Assembly (NCBI GenBank): GCA_003439945.1
Contig: QVRM01004003.1
Coordinates: 22,501-86,500 of the forward strand
From: Dermanyssus gallinae
Lineage: Eukaryota > Arthropoda > Arachnida > Mesostigmata > Dermanyssidae
Direction of reading: 5' to 3'
Length of the DNA: 64,000 nt
The first letter of the stretch is position 1, and every line of letters begins with the position of its first letter. This document shows positions 24,501 to 36,305 of the stretch, one piece after another. The notes beneath the pieces were generated by a model. That model was not told the DNA's origin. It ran no database searches and saw only the letters and a list, made by a program, of their open reading frames with translations. Position numbers and translations under genes: made by a program.

Positions 24501-25129
24501 ACGACAAGGATAACAACGGCGGCGTTGACGAAAATGACCGCCAGTCAGTGCACAGGCGGTCGCTCGGGTGGGCAGGCAACAGGGAGGAATTATCATAATA
24601 ATATTGCCATCAGGATCTAGGAATGCCCATGGGGGGGTAGTGGGGCCTGAGTTGGTGATGGTTGTGGCGGTGCTGTGTGGTGGTGGTGGTCGCGATGGAA
24701 GGAGAAGAAATACGACCGCCGTCATACGCTGGTTCGCGGACACACTTCACCAAGGTAGAAGTGGCACGAATCCTGGCCCCCCGGGTTCTGCGCCCAGACA
24801 TACGAGTAAGCACATACATTTATCATGGCGGAGTGAGCGAAATTCAGCGCAAGGCAGAGTAGGAAGGAATAAGGTGGGGTGGTTGTTAAGTGGGTGGGTG
24901 GGTGGCGCGGCTATACGCTGCCAGATCTTGTTACAGGCTAGTCGTATTACAGCAACAACAGCAACCACTATGACTACTACTATTACTACGGCTACACACA
25001 GTGGCACAGGGCGTAAACAGGCGACAGCGCCAACGCCGTTGTCGTTTTGACATCAAAAAGCCGGGTTTTGGGGTACAATCTTTATCGCCTATACCTTTTC
25101 TCCATTACCCACTCTCTTTCAATTGTTTC
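21586..25129. other. Triplet-rich sequence, no recognised gene
   Basis: Contains GCA/AGC runs (23700-23716), CCAGC/CCGG tandem units (24041-24066), GAT/GAC runs (about 24438-24510) and GGT runs (24660-24690). Asp-rich, Thr-rich and His-rich open frames arise from these on both strands, and none has a neighbouring recognisable domain. 22270-23550 is plain sequence in which I see nothing. Confidence 0.4.
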
Positions 25130-25425
25130 ACAGGGGACCAGGAACAAAAATGCATAATGCACACCCTTTGATCTGGATAGTGTGGGACTCTCAAACCCAC
25201 TCAAAAATCTGGTAATCCTCTATCTACATGACCGAAATATTTGTTGTGTTGCTTCAGTGCATATGTAAGGTGCCGCTAGTCTGGCTTTTAGTCTTTAGTC
25301 TGCTGGCGACGTTTCGTGCGTTGCCAGGCGGCAACTCTTCCGTCATTTTGTCTTTGCTTTTATAACGATTTAGAAAAAATCAGAGCCCGCTTCCCAGCTT
25401 TTTTCGAACTGAGCGTTCCTTAGGG
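25130..25425 (-). mobile_element. Dispersed repeat: 3' region of an R1-type LINE
   Basis: This segment aligns with 31505-31790. Both contain GGAACAAAAATGCATAATGC, CCTACATGACCGA-like sequence, TTAGTCTGCTGGCGACG and TGCGTTGCC in the same order. At 31.5 kb the shared block is continuous with an R1-like protein relic on the minus strand, so I infer this is the isolated 3' end of the same family. Confidence 0.72.
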
Positions 25426-25462
25426 TCTCTCTCTCAATCATCTACTGAATACAATTGAACAT

Positions 25463-25466
<4 letters not shown>

Positions 25467-25500
<34 letters not shown>
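25467..25500. repeat. (TA)n microsatellite
   Basis: TA repeat of about 34 bp. Confidence 0.93.
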
Positions 25501-25504
<4 letters not shown>

Positions 25505-25931
25505 CGTAATATTGTTGCTATCCTATTTTTTACATGTATACATGCAAGCTCCTACTTTATGAATAAAAGCTTTACTTGTATTTTTGACGCGGTTTTCTAT
25601 TTTCAGAGGTCTCTCCTATGTGTACCACTAATATGATGATTTGTCAAGTCTTATATACACCTCCCCCCCCAGGAAAAAATCGCACGCAGTGCAGTCAGTC
25701 ACTCTTGCACTTCTAACGTTTCAAAGCCACCGCTAACCGCAGCCGAACGTTAATCAAAATCTTGGTCAGTTTTCAGTGAAGGCTAACGGCAAAGAGATCT
25801 CCAAAGATGGCTTTTGTTAGAGGCGATCGCGATGGACAATAACGACACGGCGCCCGCCAACTTTTTCTCAGTCAGCACCATTGTGACCCACGACAACGTC
25901 ACCAGCCAACGCTGACGAACTTGCTCACAAA

Positions 25932-26447
25932 ATGCACAGTTACGGCAGCCCGGGAGCAGCAGCGGCGGCCATTTCCAGGAGCAGGAAATTCAGGGGAACA
26001 AAGAAGCGGGAACAACCCCTTCCCGCCGCCGCCGCCCGCTTCTCGGGATTAGTCAGCAGCCCGACCGCCGCGATAGCCACGTCAGCACTACAGGGTTGGG
26101 CTCTTGTTTCTGTGTCCCATCCAGGTACAGCCCTTGACCTCCTGGCTTGTTGTCGCTTTGTGCTCCTCGTCGTTCTCTGTCGCTGTCCCTGTTGTGCTCA
26201 GCGTTGTCGTCACAGGCGCTCCAGCCTGCCTGCCCTTGGCGCAAGTTCAATGGGTGGCGGACAGATAGTGAAGGCTGTGCAGATGAACGCTTCTACTCTA
26301 CGCCCCTACCAGTACTACAAGGACAACTACCACTCGCACTATTACTATGTGTTACCACCGGCCTTTCCCCTGTCATACGACCGTTGCTGCTGTTGGCTTT
26401 ACTTTGCAGTGCATGCAAAATGGCCTGCCGCCCAGGGGGAACTTTAG
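25932..26447 (+). other. Open frame of 171 codons, Ala-rich start, unidentified
   Basis: Begins MHSYGSPGAAAAA after a favourable CACAAAATGC context and is GC-rich for its first 100 codons, which is why I list it. After about residue 50 the sequence becomes Cys/Leu-rich without a recognisable domain, and the region is open in other frames as well. It could include a first coding exon of a host gene or be coincidental. Confidence 0.18.
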
Positions 26448-26892
26448 GCCCAAAGGAAATGTCTTGTCGGTTACTTCGTTCTGCCAACTCTGACTTGTTG
26501 GCCCTCGCCTCCTTTATCCCCGATCTTCTTGGTCCTAACCAACCTATCTAATCTCTACCTGTCAGCCAATTACAATTGCCGAACAAGATAATACGTACAC
26601 TGACGACGTTCCCAATCTGCCGTCTCAAGCAGTTATCTAAGGGTCATCATCCTTCGGCGCGACGGCATAATAAGAACGAACTAAGTATTTGACATGCGTA
26701 TGCTATTGCGCTGTGCCTATTGAGACAGCCAGCTTAGAGAACAGAAATTGAGAGAAAAACGGAAATCCGGGCACATCGATATTATCACCATTCACACCAA
26801 TATCTAGCGCCTAGTGAAAGTTCGAACATGCAAACGTAGAATTATAATTTTGCAAACTCTTCTTAATATCACAATAGGTTCCCCTAGGGTTG

Positions 26893-26922
<30 letters not shown>
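26893..26922. repeat. (TA)n left of mariner
   Basis: TA tract that forms the left flank of the mariner; a matching tract follows its right end. Confidence 0.92.
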
Positions 26923-26923
<1 letters not shown>

Positions 26924-28239
26924 GGTGTTCAAAACGTATCGCGACTTTTGTGTTTTTTCAAAAATTATTCATTTATTCATGAATATCTATTTTGTCCCCT
27001 TCAAAGTAATCCCCATGAGATATTATACACTTGTGCCAACGGTTTTTCCAATCTTCGAAGCACTTCAAAAAACCATTTTTTTTTATCTTGTTCAGGTCCT
27101 CCTTCGATGCCGTCTTTATCTCGTCAAGCGTAGCGTAACGTCGTCCTTTCATGGGCCTCTTCAGTTTAGGGAACAAGAAAAAGTCACAGGGGGCCAGATC
27201 TGGGGAATACGGTGGCTGCGGCATCATTAGTGTGTTGTTTTTGGCCAAAAACTCGCGCACAAGCAACGATGTGTGAGCAGGGGCGTTATCGTGGTGCAAA
27301 AGCCAATTTTTGTTCTTCCACAAATCCGGGCGTTTCTGGCGGATTGCTTCGCGCAAATTGCGCATAACTTGCAGGTAATATTCCTTATTGACCGTTCTAC
27401 CCTGTGGCAAGAACTCATGATGCACCACGCCCCTGCAATCGAAGAAAACTGTCAGCAAAACTTTCACATTCGACCGAACTTGGCGCGCTTTTTTCGGTCT
27501 TGGTTCGTGCGGCAGCTTCCATTGAGATGATTGAGCTTTGGTTTCCACGTCATAACCATAAACCCACGATTCGTCACCAGTTATGACCCTCTGGAGCAAA
27601 TTTGGGTCGTCGCGGACAGAGTCCAACATCTCATTAGCAATGTTCATGCGATGCTGTTTTTGGTCGCAATTGAGCAATTTTGGTACGAATTTCGCGGCGA
27701 CCCGTCTCATGCCCAAATCATTGATAAAAATCGAATGGCACGAGCCAATCGATATGTTTAGGTCCTCAGCAACTTCCCTAACGGTGATTCGACGATTGGC
27801 CAATACCATTTTCTCCACTTCATTAATTTTTTCGTCTGTTGTTGAAGTGCTCGGGCGTCCGGCACGCTCTTCGTCGTTCACATCTTCTCGGCCTTCTGAG
27901 AACATTTTGTACCACCGATAAACGTTGCTTCGGTCCAAGGTAGCTTCTCCGTATGCCACAGTCAACATTCGGAATGCATCCGCGCACGTAATTTCGTTTT
28001 TCACACAAAATTTGATACAGGTTCTTTGATCCATTTTTTTGAATAGGTAAAAATCGAAGACGATCCAAAACACGTGCAAGCAAAGCAGCTGTCAACAATT
28101 AAGTGAACATTCAAAATGGCCGAGCTTGTCGGCATAAGTGAGAGACATGAGTACCAACATAACGCCACAAAAAATCGAAATTCGAATATACGTAACCCGC
28201 GAAAATTCAAAAGTCGCGATAACGATTGAACACACCTCG
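26923..28239 (-). mobile_element. Full-length mariner element with terminal inverted repeats
   Basis: The left end reads GGTGTTCAAAACGTATCGCG and the right end, reverse complemented, reads GGTGTGTTCAATCGTTATCG; both continue through CGCGACTTTTG. The inverted repeats are about 28 bp (26923-26950 and 28208-28239), and the left one has lost a few terminal bases. TA dinucleotides flank both ends, as expected for mariner insertion, though both flanks are (TA)n so the duplication itself cannot be proved. The total of about 1.3 kb is typical for the family. It encodes one transposase on the minus strand. Confidence 0.93.
26973..28034 (-). CDS. Mariner transposase (DD34D), 353 residues
   Basis: Cuts and pastes the element at TA targets. 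The N-terminus (residues 1-110) carries the paired helix-turn-helix DNA-binding region, with the GRPS linker at 59-62. The catalytic triad is visible as TGDESW (Asp154), HHDNAPAHTS (Asp249) and YSPDLAPCDFF (Asp284). There are 34 residues between the second and third Asp, which defines DD34D mariners. Family length is about 345-355 residues, so the frame looks complete with no stops. An upstream in-frame ATG would add 15 residues, but I chose the ATG at 28034 (MDQRTCIKFC) because mariner proteins start close to this motif. The usual WVPHEL motif is altered to WKLPHEP, a feature of some arthropod subfamilies. Activity is plausible but untested; the left inverted repeat is slightly eroded. Confidence 0.95.
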   Translation of the reverse strand: MDQRTCIKFCVKNEITCADAFRMLTVAYGEATLDRSNVYRWYKMFSEGREDVNDEERAGRPSTSTTDEKINEVEKMVLANRRITVREVAEDLNISIGSCHSIFINDLGMRRVAAKFVPKLLNCDQKQHRMNIANEMLDSVRDDPNLLQRVITGDESWVYGYDVETKAQSSQWKLPHEPRPKKARQVRSNVKVLLTVFFDCRGVVHHEFLPQGRTVNKEYYLQVMRNLREAIRQKRPDLWKNKNWLLHHDNAPAHTSLLVREFLAKNNTLMMPQPPYSPDLAPCDFFLFPKLKRPMKGRRYATLDEIKTASKEDLNKIKKNGFLKCFEDWKNRWHKCIISHGDYFEGDKIDIHE

Positions 28240-28256
28240 TATATATATATATATAT

Positions 28257-28373
28257 AACGCTTTATTCAAGGTAGAAAGAAAATATACATTTGCATATAT
28301 GCATGCATGTCATGTTGTATATATCGAACTCCACACAACCGCTACCTACGACCATCAACGTATATATGAAAGC

Positions 28374-28410
<37 letters not shown>

Positions 28411-28528
28411 CGCTTTATTCAAGGTAGAAAGAAAATTTACATTTGCATATATGCATGCATGTCATGTTGTATATATCGAACTCCACACAACCGCTACCTA
28501 CGACCATCAACGTATATATGAAAGCGTT
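28257..28528. repeat. Tandem duplication of a 152 bp unit with inverted ends
   Basis: The segment from AACGCTTTATTCAAGG (28257) to GAAAGCGTT (28376) recurs 152 bp later (28409-28528), nearly identical. Each copy begins AACGCTTT and ends AAAGCGTT, an eight-base inverted repeat, and the copies are separated and flanked by (TA)n. This could be a short inverted-repeat element duplicated through the TA tract. Confidence 0.92.
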
Positions 28529-30479
28529 TCCCCTCTTTAAGAATATATTATCGGACACACAACAAAGTCTTCTTAGCGCATGGCAATTCGGTTCACAGTG
28601 CCGGCAATTAAGTTTTTCGGAAGTAGGTGATCTTAGTGTTCCTTTCAAGAAGCAAACGAAGAAAAAAAGTGCAGGTTTTTAGGCGATTCACCATGATATT
28701 TTCGGTAAGCCTATACCCATGTACGCTTCACGTTGTTTAGCGCTACCGAGGTAACCGAAACACCGCACCACCAACGCGCAGTTTAAACCCCACAGACAAC
28801 ATAAATATTTGCCGATTGGACAATAGCATTTAATCGTTCGTGATCATGATAAAACATAATTTCACACAGATGAGCTTTTGTAAATGCCATTTTCTAATTT
28901 GTCTATAATTTCACAGACGCTGAATCGAGATAAGTTTAGTGGAAAATGATTCCCTAATTAACAGACTACAGCAGTAGCATACGAATCTCGTTGACAATAC
29001 AAGCTTGCTTCTGCCGCATTCTGGTATATATATAGAACCGTTTCTAGGCCGAACTTTTTTTTCAGTCTAAACCAGCTCGTTAAGAGCCAAACCTTGAAAG
29101 ACATAACTCGTAATTATTGTGCAGATATATATAGAACTTTTCTAGCAAATGAAAGTTATGTGCTAGAACCAGTTATGCTTTTGAGTAACTATCTGCTTCC
29201 TGTAACGTGTTTTAAATTGGTTCCAATCCAATATAAGACTACCTCTTCATGCTTTGAAGCACGAGCGCCTTGTTCTGTGAATGATAATACAATTTGTTCA
29301 AATTTTAATTTCGCTTTATAGAAGGAAATCAAATCTGTTTAGATTCATATAGGTTGATTCTGGGGAGATAAACTAGTCGTTCTGTTGAGATCTAATGAAA
29401 CATTTTACGTTTTGTGTTCGACTATTTTAGAAGGCTTTTCTAAATATATATTTATATATATATATGCTTGCTCTTAGGGGTTTGATATAAAAGCCATATT
29501 CAATGATTTTGCTTTATAAGCGCAGAGAACCTGTATGGCCATATTTGAGTTTGATGGCAATGAGAAACTGTTTTCTCCACTTCAGCTGCTCTGCTTTTGG
29601 AACGTATCCAAGCGGTTATGTATAGAGAGGGTTGATTAATTTATGATGGGACGTTGCGAAATGGCTCCACCTCCACGGGTCGTTAGAGAAGTCACGGTAA
29701 GCACTGAAGGGGACTTTCTTCTCTGGCTCCGGAGTAAGAGCGGAACGAACAACGAAGCAAACACGTTGAATAGGCTACGAGACGGAACCTCACAAAGTTT
29801 CACGTCAGCCTCTCGAGGCCGGATGAATAAGTAACTTGCTTATGGTCATCACCAAGGCGATACACTCACTGCCAGTACAAAAGCAAATAAATATTTAATA
29901 AAACTAGTTGCCAAGTTTGTTATAGTTTTGCAGTGAAAATGGTATATTGTTTAGTGTATCAACATATTTGCAGCTATTCTGTAGTCGCAGTAGCCATTAT
30001 TTAGTACCTATCCCCAATTGTCGGACGAACTTCACGTTATAGAGTTTAGAGCTAGCATAAACTATGGCTGCATCCAAACATTGCCTGTAGGGCATTTTTC
30101 TGTAATGCAATTATGCTTATGTTTAAAATAAACTAATATTTTATTAATAAATAATTACTGAAATATTCGAGAGACATTGCCACAGACTTCACTCCTATCT
30201 GAACCGATTTTTTAACGGTGCACTGTTTGACCAGGTAATTTTCTATCTCTATATTTCTATAACTGCCTCCTTGAATACATGTAGAACTCTTTGCACTGCT
30301 CTCCTATACGTGTTTCCTCTCACTACACTCCAGTATCTAACGAAATAGTTCGACAAAATACCGTGCAAATACCGTGGTCAGCTGTTTTGACCACATCAAA
30401 GGGCATGCCAAGCCCTAATTTAAGAGTGCGCGAACTTAAAAACAACAAGTCTCGTGTTTAAAACACTTAGGCTCAGGCG
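28529..30479. other. AT-rich unrecognised 2 kb
   Basis: Mostly AT-rich sequence with short TA runs near 29027 and 29445-29465. No coding match. Confidence 0.4.
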
Positions 30480-30710
30480 GAGCAAGGAAAATGCTTGTCA
30501 ATTCATACTTGAAAAAGCACAGACGTGGCACCTGCAAGGACACGACGCTGACTCTGGAAGATAAACGTTGCTGATGGGAGATGAAAACACTGATGTATAA
30601 TACAACAACAGGAAAAAAGAAGGGCGTAAGACTGAACCTTGAGACACTCCAACAAATATAATTTACTGTTGCAATAAATACTTGTTACTGTTGCGTTCTC
30701 CGAAAGCTTT
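30480..30710 (-). pseudogene. Short LINE reverse transcriptase trace
   Basis: On the minus strand near 30665-30610 a frame reads FVGVSQGSVLRPSFF, recalling the GVPQGSVLGPLLF motif of RT domain 4, and nearby codons continue LLLYYTSVFSS. No other domain can be joined to it. Low confidence because of shortness. Confidence 0.35.
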
Positions 30711-31504
30711 CGATCAAACCTTTCTTAGAGATTCTCGTCCCTCGGATGCGAAGCAACTGACCGAGATACTGCGCCGCAGAAATTACAACCAGCTATATCG
30801 CTAAGCGGTAATTCAGTCGAGCGCGCGGCGCCGAAGTCATAGTGCTTATCTGCAAGCCAGTCATAGTTTGCAACATCATTAAAAATCTGCTATTTAGCAG
30901 CACATTCAGACAAGCATAGCAAGAAATTTCAGAAGAAGAAGAAAAAGTGGGCGGTAGCTACATGGATCAGTTCGGAAACCTTTACCGTTGCACAGCGAAG
31001 CAGTCTAAACTTCGTTAAACGACCTTCCGACATTTTGCTTGTCGAATGCTGGACTGGATATTAATTATGTGAGCTGCTGGCGCTGCAATATAGTGTATTA
31101 CATTACTTAGTATCTTTTGATAGGACATCATTTAAATACATTTTTTAGATATGCATTTATTGGCTTTGCTGACGAATGCTCTTGGGGCGATCTAGTTAAA
31201 GCCTCTAAGGGCGGCACCAATTTGACTCAAAGCATAAATTCACGTGGACTATTCGCAATCCGTGAGCAATACGGCTTAAGTGAAGTGTGCCGCAAAAAGC
31301 ACTTGTGATAACCTTCTCACCAACGTCTTCACGCCAGCCTACCCGCAGCATCCTGAAATCTGACTTAGGTTTTGCAAGTTTGCCGCTTCCCTTAAATCAG
31401 ACTTTTCAACCTCCGTAAAAGCGCATGTGTTTATGAGCCTAATTGATTCCTATAATAAGCCTAAAATTCGTCTTTTTATCTTATTTTTGCCCAATCGATT
31501 TTTT
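30711..31504. other. Unrecognised sequence
   Basis: Nothing recognised. Confidence 0.4.
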
Positions 31505-33366
31505 ACAGGAGATCAGGAACAAAAATGCATAATGCACAATGCTTGGTGTGGGTAGTCTTGGACTTTCAAACCCACTAAAAACTTGGTGGTCCCCCAACCT
31601 ACATGACCGAGTTATTTGTGATACACAGTGTTTATAGGGAGCAGCTGGTCTGGCTCTCAATTGTTAGTCTGCTGGCGACGCTCCATGCGTTGCCGTTTCT
31701 CTTCCGTCATCGTTGTCTTCGCTATCGTAAGGACCTCCACAAAATCAAAGCCTGCAACTCCATTTCGAGCTGAGCATTCCTGAGAGTAGATCCCTCGTCG
31801 TACCGCTCTGCACATCAAATCGTGTACTGCTCTGGGCTATCTGCTCGTCATCGGTCTTCTCGGCGTCGCGCAATAATGTCTACCCCAGCCTTCCCGATCT
31901 TCACCTTATAGGTCTGGAGGCTGCCATGGCCGGTGAGAACTTGGGCTACGTATTTTTTTCGTGAGATCCTGGATTATTGACATCGTCCATGATTCTGCTG
32001 CCTCTCGTTCCGCTCAGCGTCCTTGCTCTCTAGAGTCTTCTTTTTTGTATCGTCTTTTCTAGGTGCCTGATTCCTGTATAAGAATATACTCTTCCCTATC
32101 AGTCTTGACCAAGACCAGCACAGCGTCTGTAAGCACCGTCCTGTACGCTCTGGTGACCATTATGGCCGGCAACATCTGCGCCTTTTCTTGTTCGTTTTAG
32201 CTTTCGGTACAGCTAGTTCCCACACTGATGACCTGTAGAAAACTGAGTCAGCGAGTTATGCTAAATAACGGCGATTTTTCTCAGAGGGTCGCTTTTTTAT
32301 TGGCGTTAGCCTGGCTAACTTATTTGCCACTTGATGCGTTTCGCCCGCTATATAATCAACGTTGGCTGTGTAGCTCAAGTTTCTCTCAAGCATTACACCT
32401 AGGTAGTTGGCCTGTAGCATGTCACCGTCCACACGGATATACAGTTTCCGGCAGTGCTTTAGTTTAATAAACAAACGCGTCTTGCTCGTTTGCGATGCTA
32501 ATATTAGGTGGTGGAAATTTATCCACCGATTGACCTTTACTAAGACGTCGTTTGCCAATCCTTTAACAGTTCCGTGTCCCTTGTGGTGGACAAGATTTCC
32601 AGTCGTCGGAATAAGCGTCGAACTGTGGATCTCTAGCACGCTGTTGTATGCTAGGTTTCACGTTAGCTTAGGTCTTAAAACAGACCCTTGTTGGTGCATT
32701 TGCAGTCACCGCGTACTCCCTGCCGTCGTAACTCACAACCAGGTCGCATAACCAGGTACGAGGCTGTCAGATGCCAAAGATACGTTGCTATTTCCGTGTT
32801 CTCCACTGCACTCAGGATCACCCCCAGTTTGCGCTGTCAAACGCATTCTATACATCCAGCAATATTACACACAAAGATTACGAGATCTGGGGCTATTCTT
32901 CTTATTTGTTCGGAACACCTCCGGCGGAGCGGTGCCTACCGCCGCGAAACCGGGGGTGCGAGGATAAGTGATAGTCATAGGTACATGTGTCAGGCGCCCT
33001 TCACTAAGACGTCGTTTGCTCAATCCTTTAACAGTTCCGTGTCCCTTGTGGTGGACAAGATTTCCAAGTCGTCGGAATAAGCGTCGAACTGTGGATCTCT
33101 AGCACGCTGTTGTATGCTAGGTTTAACGTAACTTAGGTCTTAAAACAGACCCTTGTGGTGCATTTGCAGTCACCGCGTATTCCCTGCCGTCGTAACTCAC
33201 ACGTCGCATAACCAGGTACGAGACAGTCAGATGCCAAAGATACGTTGCTATTTCCGTGTTCTCCACTGCACTCAGGATCACCCCCAGTTTGCGCTGTCAA
33301 ACGCATTCTATACATCCAGCAATATTACAAGGAAAAGATTACGAGATCTGGGGCTATTCTTCTTAT
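31505..33366 (-). pseudogene. R1-type LINE relic (RT tail and C-terminal domain), internally duplicated
   Basis: Reading the minus strand from 32639 gives KVNRWINFHHLILA, KTRLFIKL, LYIRVDGD, ANYLGVMLERNLSY and ANKLARLTP, the post-catalytic RT region of an R1-like LINE. Next come LYRSSVWELAV (near 32235), VTRAYRTVLTDAVLVL (near 32140), the R1-typical AYRT.ST.AL.VL motif, then QVLTGHGSLQTYKVKIGKAG (near 31945), resembling the C-terminal LTGHG..Y...I motif. Frames shift between blocks. The conserved 3' segment (31505-31790) also occurs at 25.13 kb. 32541-32908 is repeated at 33005-33366. No catalytic aspartates survive. Confidence 0.8.
32541..33366. repeat. Direct duplication of about 365 bp inside the R1 relic
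   Basis: TAAGACGTCGTTTGC at 32541 recurs at 33005, and the match continues to CGAGATCTGGGGCTATTCTT at 32881 and 33342. The offset falls from 464 to 461 through small indels. Two copies differ only by scattered changes, so the duplication is more recent than the decay of the LINE. Confidence 0.93.
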
Positions 33367-35848
33367 ATATCACAATGACGATTTTTTTAATTAAATAACA
33401 TCTACAATATTGCTTGTATTAATATTGCTTGAGTGTCGGTGATCACTCGGCATCATCTTGACGTTGCATCTCTGTAGTTCCAATGACACCCTCTGTCGGA
33501 AGGACGCAGTCGATCTTGGCTCCGCTGTGGCCCCAAAGAGCTTCGTTCCAAGCTTTTTCGGCTGTCTTAGTGCATCCTTGCCCCAAACGCCAGATCACTC
33601 AAGCCCGAACGCCATTACAACGTGGTCCTCAAGAAGATGCGCGTATAAGCGCCGTTCGTGCATCTCATGTTAATAATTATAATAATAATTATTAGACCCG
33701 TTGCAAACAATTGTTATCACCTTCGTATAACTATTACTATATTGTGCTGCGTCAAATGTCCTGAGGTTGCCATGCAGGCATGGGTTGTGCACTAAACTGG
33801 GCGTTGCCAAGACGGCGGGCTCCAAGAGCCTGAAGGCAAACAGACAATCAACACAGTCATGCTTAGAGACACAAGAGACAAGTCGGTGCGTCAAGACTGC
33901 AGGGAGGCGCCGTATTGGCTAGGAATAGGCTACAAACGGAAACACGCGAGGCCTTTTGCTTCACTAGTCTGCAAGTCAGAAAAGCCAGACACCAGGGCTA
34001 TTCCCTCGTCGAGTTAGTGAAGTCGATGAAATAATCGAGAAAATAACTACCGAAGCAAACAGGTTTTAACTTGTGGCCATGTGTGTGGCTATATTTAAAA
34101 AAATGGAAACTAATGAATAGCATGAGAAAAATCAGTATACAAGAAGCTATCTGTAAAAGTTGGTAAAATGATTATTATTATTATTATTATTCGTATAGTT
34201 ATTGGTAACATCATTATGGTTTTATTTCTATTGCTCTAACAAAAAAAGGTAGTCAGTATTGCCAATATTATCACCACTCGGCCATTATCACTGCCGATCA
34301 CCGCCGACGGGAAAGCATTACGCTTCACGGCACGTACGCTAACGAAATAGATCAGTACGAGTAGTTTTCCTTCTCTATTATTTATCTCCATCCCATCTCA
34401 CTGTGTGTGACGCCTCTAAGTATGAGTAAGAGCCAGCTCTCACCGCAGCAACCGATCTAGCACACCACCACTACCATCACCACGTTGGCTGCAGTGTTCT
34501 GCCGGACAGACAGGTTGGCAATTCTTCTCGCATTCTCTGTCTATCTCGTTTTTAACACACACAGACACACCGCCACACTCCCACCCACACATGTGTGAGA
34601 GATCCACACATAGACACACATGCACGTTTCTCTCCACCCGATCTTCCTCACTTCACTCTATCTATCTTCCTTCTGTCTCTGTGTCAATCCCTTGCATTGT
34701 CTCTGCGTGGGTCGAACGTTCTATATAGCTCGCTCTATTATAGCCTGGCCGCAGCGCACAGCATGCGCCACGTGACTCAGCTGTCAATTGGTTGGCTCCG
34801 CCAAGCCGGCTTTGGGTAGAGCCCCCCCGGTCGTCCGGCCGCGGTGATGGTATTGCCTGCAGCGGCAGAAGCAATACTATTATTATTATTAGTAGTAGTC
34901 GTAGTAGTAGTAGTAGTAGTAGTAGCGATAGTAGCAACAGCAGCAGCAATACTCGGCAAGTCAGAGCAGTAGAAGCCGTACATTATCTACTCGGCGATAC
35001 GCTGCATCGGGATAGCACCCTTTTCCCCGTTTCCCTACGTTTGAGCCATTCCCTACCACCTCGCCCGCCCCCCCTTCTGGTGTCCCAGCGGCGCGTTCAC
35101 CTACCTCATCAGGCGACCGCCTCACAACCAGCCTCCACGACCGCCACCACCACCACCACCACACAGAACCACCTCTATAGATTGAGCGACCGTCCAACCC
35201 ACGTGCTAGGACCTTAGCCTGCGAACGAGGCCATTTACCTATCCAATTGGAAACAGCCATCTGGATTGTCGTTTGCTTCGGAAGCTACCACTCACTGCCT
35301 ATCGGCGGTTGTACGTTTCCTCCTTTTGTAAGGCCGGGGGCAAGGAGTAGAGGCTGAACGGAGCGGCGGTGCACCATCTGCTCGCATGAGAAAAGAGAAG
35401 ACAAGACCAGCCGCCGCAAGCCAAGCCTTAACCTCAGTCGCCACTGTCGACACTGACACTGGGGTAGCAGGCATTGTCGCAGGAAGGCATTGCCGGAAAG
35501 CAAAACAGTAGGTTCTGACCTGAACGGTAGGTCAAACCGCTGCGACGACCGCCGCTGGTTCACATTCATTACGAACAGCTTCAGCATCCGGCCGTCGGCG
35601 TTTGACGGGGTGTGCCGATGTCCCCGGCCGTCTGCCGATACGTTTCTCTATATCGCATGGCTTTTTCTGTGTTTTAGTGTTGCTTTCACGTTTGCTCGCT
35701 GGTCCACACACAAACCGCAGCGGATGGTGTACTTGTATACACGGACAGAACGATAACGAAAAAGCGAATTACCTTACTGAAGCTGTTAGACGATCGGTAT
35801 AGTTCTAAGGCTGAAACGCTATGGGTTTGGAAAAAGTCTAAGGAACGA

Positions 35849-35849
<1 letters not shown>
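33367..35849. other. Unrecognised sequence with triplet and CA runs
   Basis: AAT/ATT runs near 33672-33692 and 34173-34190, CACA-rich sequence near 34557-34620, and AGT/AGC triplets near 34876-34960 that yield Ser-rich or Leu-rich frames on opposite strands. No domain recognised. Confidence 0.4.

Positions 35850-35892
<43 letters not shown>
35850..35892. repeat. (TA)n microsatellite
   Basis: TA repeat of about 42 bp. Confidence 0.95.
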
Positions 35893-35895
<3 letters not shown>

Positions 35896-36229
35896 TTTAC
35901 GCTCCACTTCCAGAGTCCGTGACCTAAAATTTTACACCAGACGAAATTAACCGTATGTTTGCAATAGGTTGGCCATCATTTGGCAGAGCCACAAAAAATG
36001 CTACTCGAACGAAAAACGATGGAAAGTGCAACAGGCCGTCGATGATGTTTTGCATTAATTTAATTACAGAGAGCCATATGCTCTCTGTTAACTAACTCTC
36101 TTTCAAAGTGTCTTGTCGTAAAAAAGGGCAGCCAAGACTATGATTATTTAAGCGACTCTCCCGCATTCGTCGCTAACTTGAGTTACTACAGTTATCATAT
36201 TGGTGCTCTTTATTATCAAGAAATTTGCT

Positions 36230-36230
<1 letters not shown>

Positions 36231-36301
<71 letters not shown>
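36231..36301. repeat. (TA)n microsatellite
   Basis: TA repeat of about 70 bp, left flank of a palindromic element. Confidence 0.96.
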
Positions 36302-36304
<3 letters not shown>

Positions 36305-36305
36305 A

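Noticed and set aside
24239..24598. Acidic Asp-rich protein
   Set aside because: Arises from GAT/GAC repeats; the reverse strand gives a His- or Ser-rich frame of similar length.
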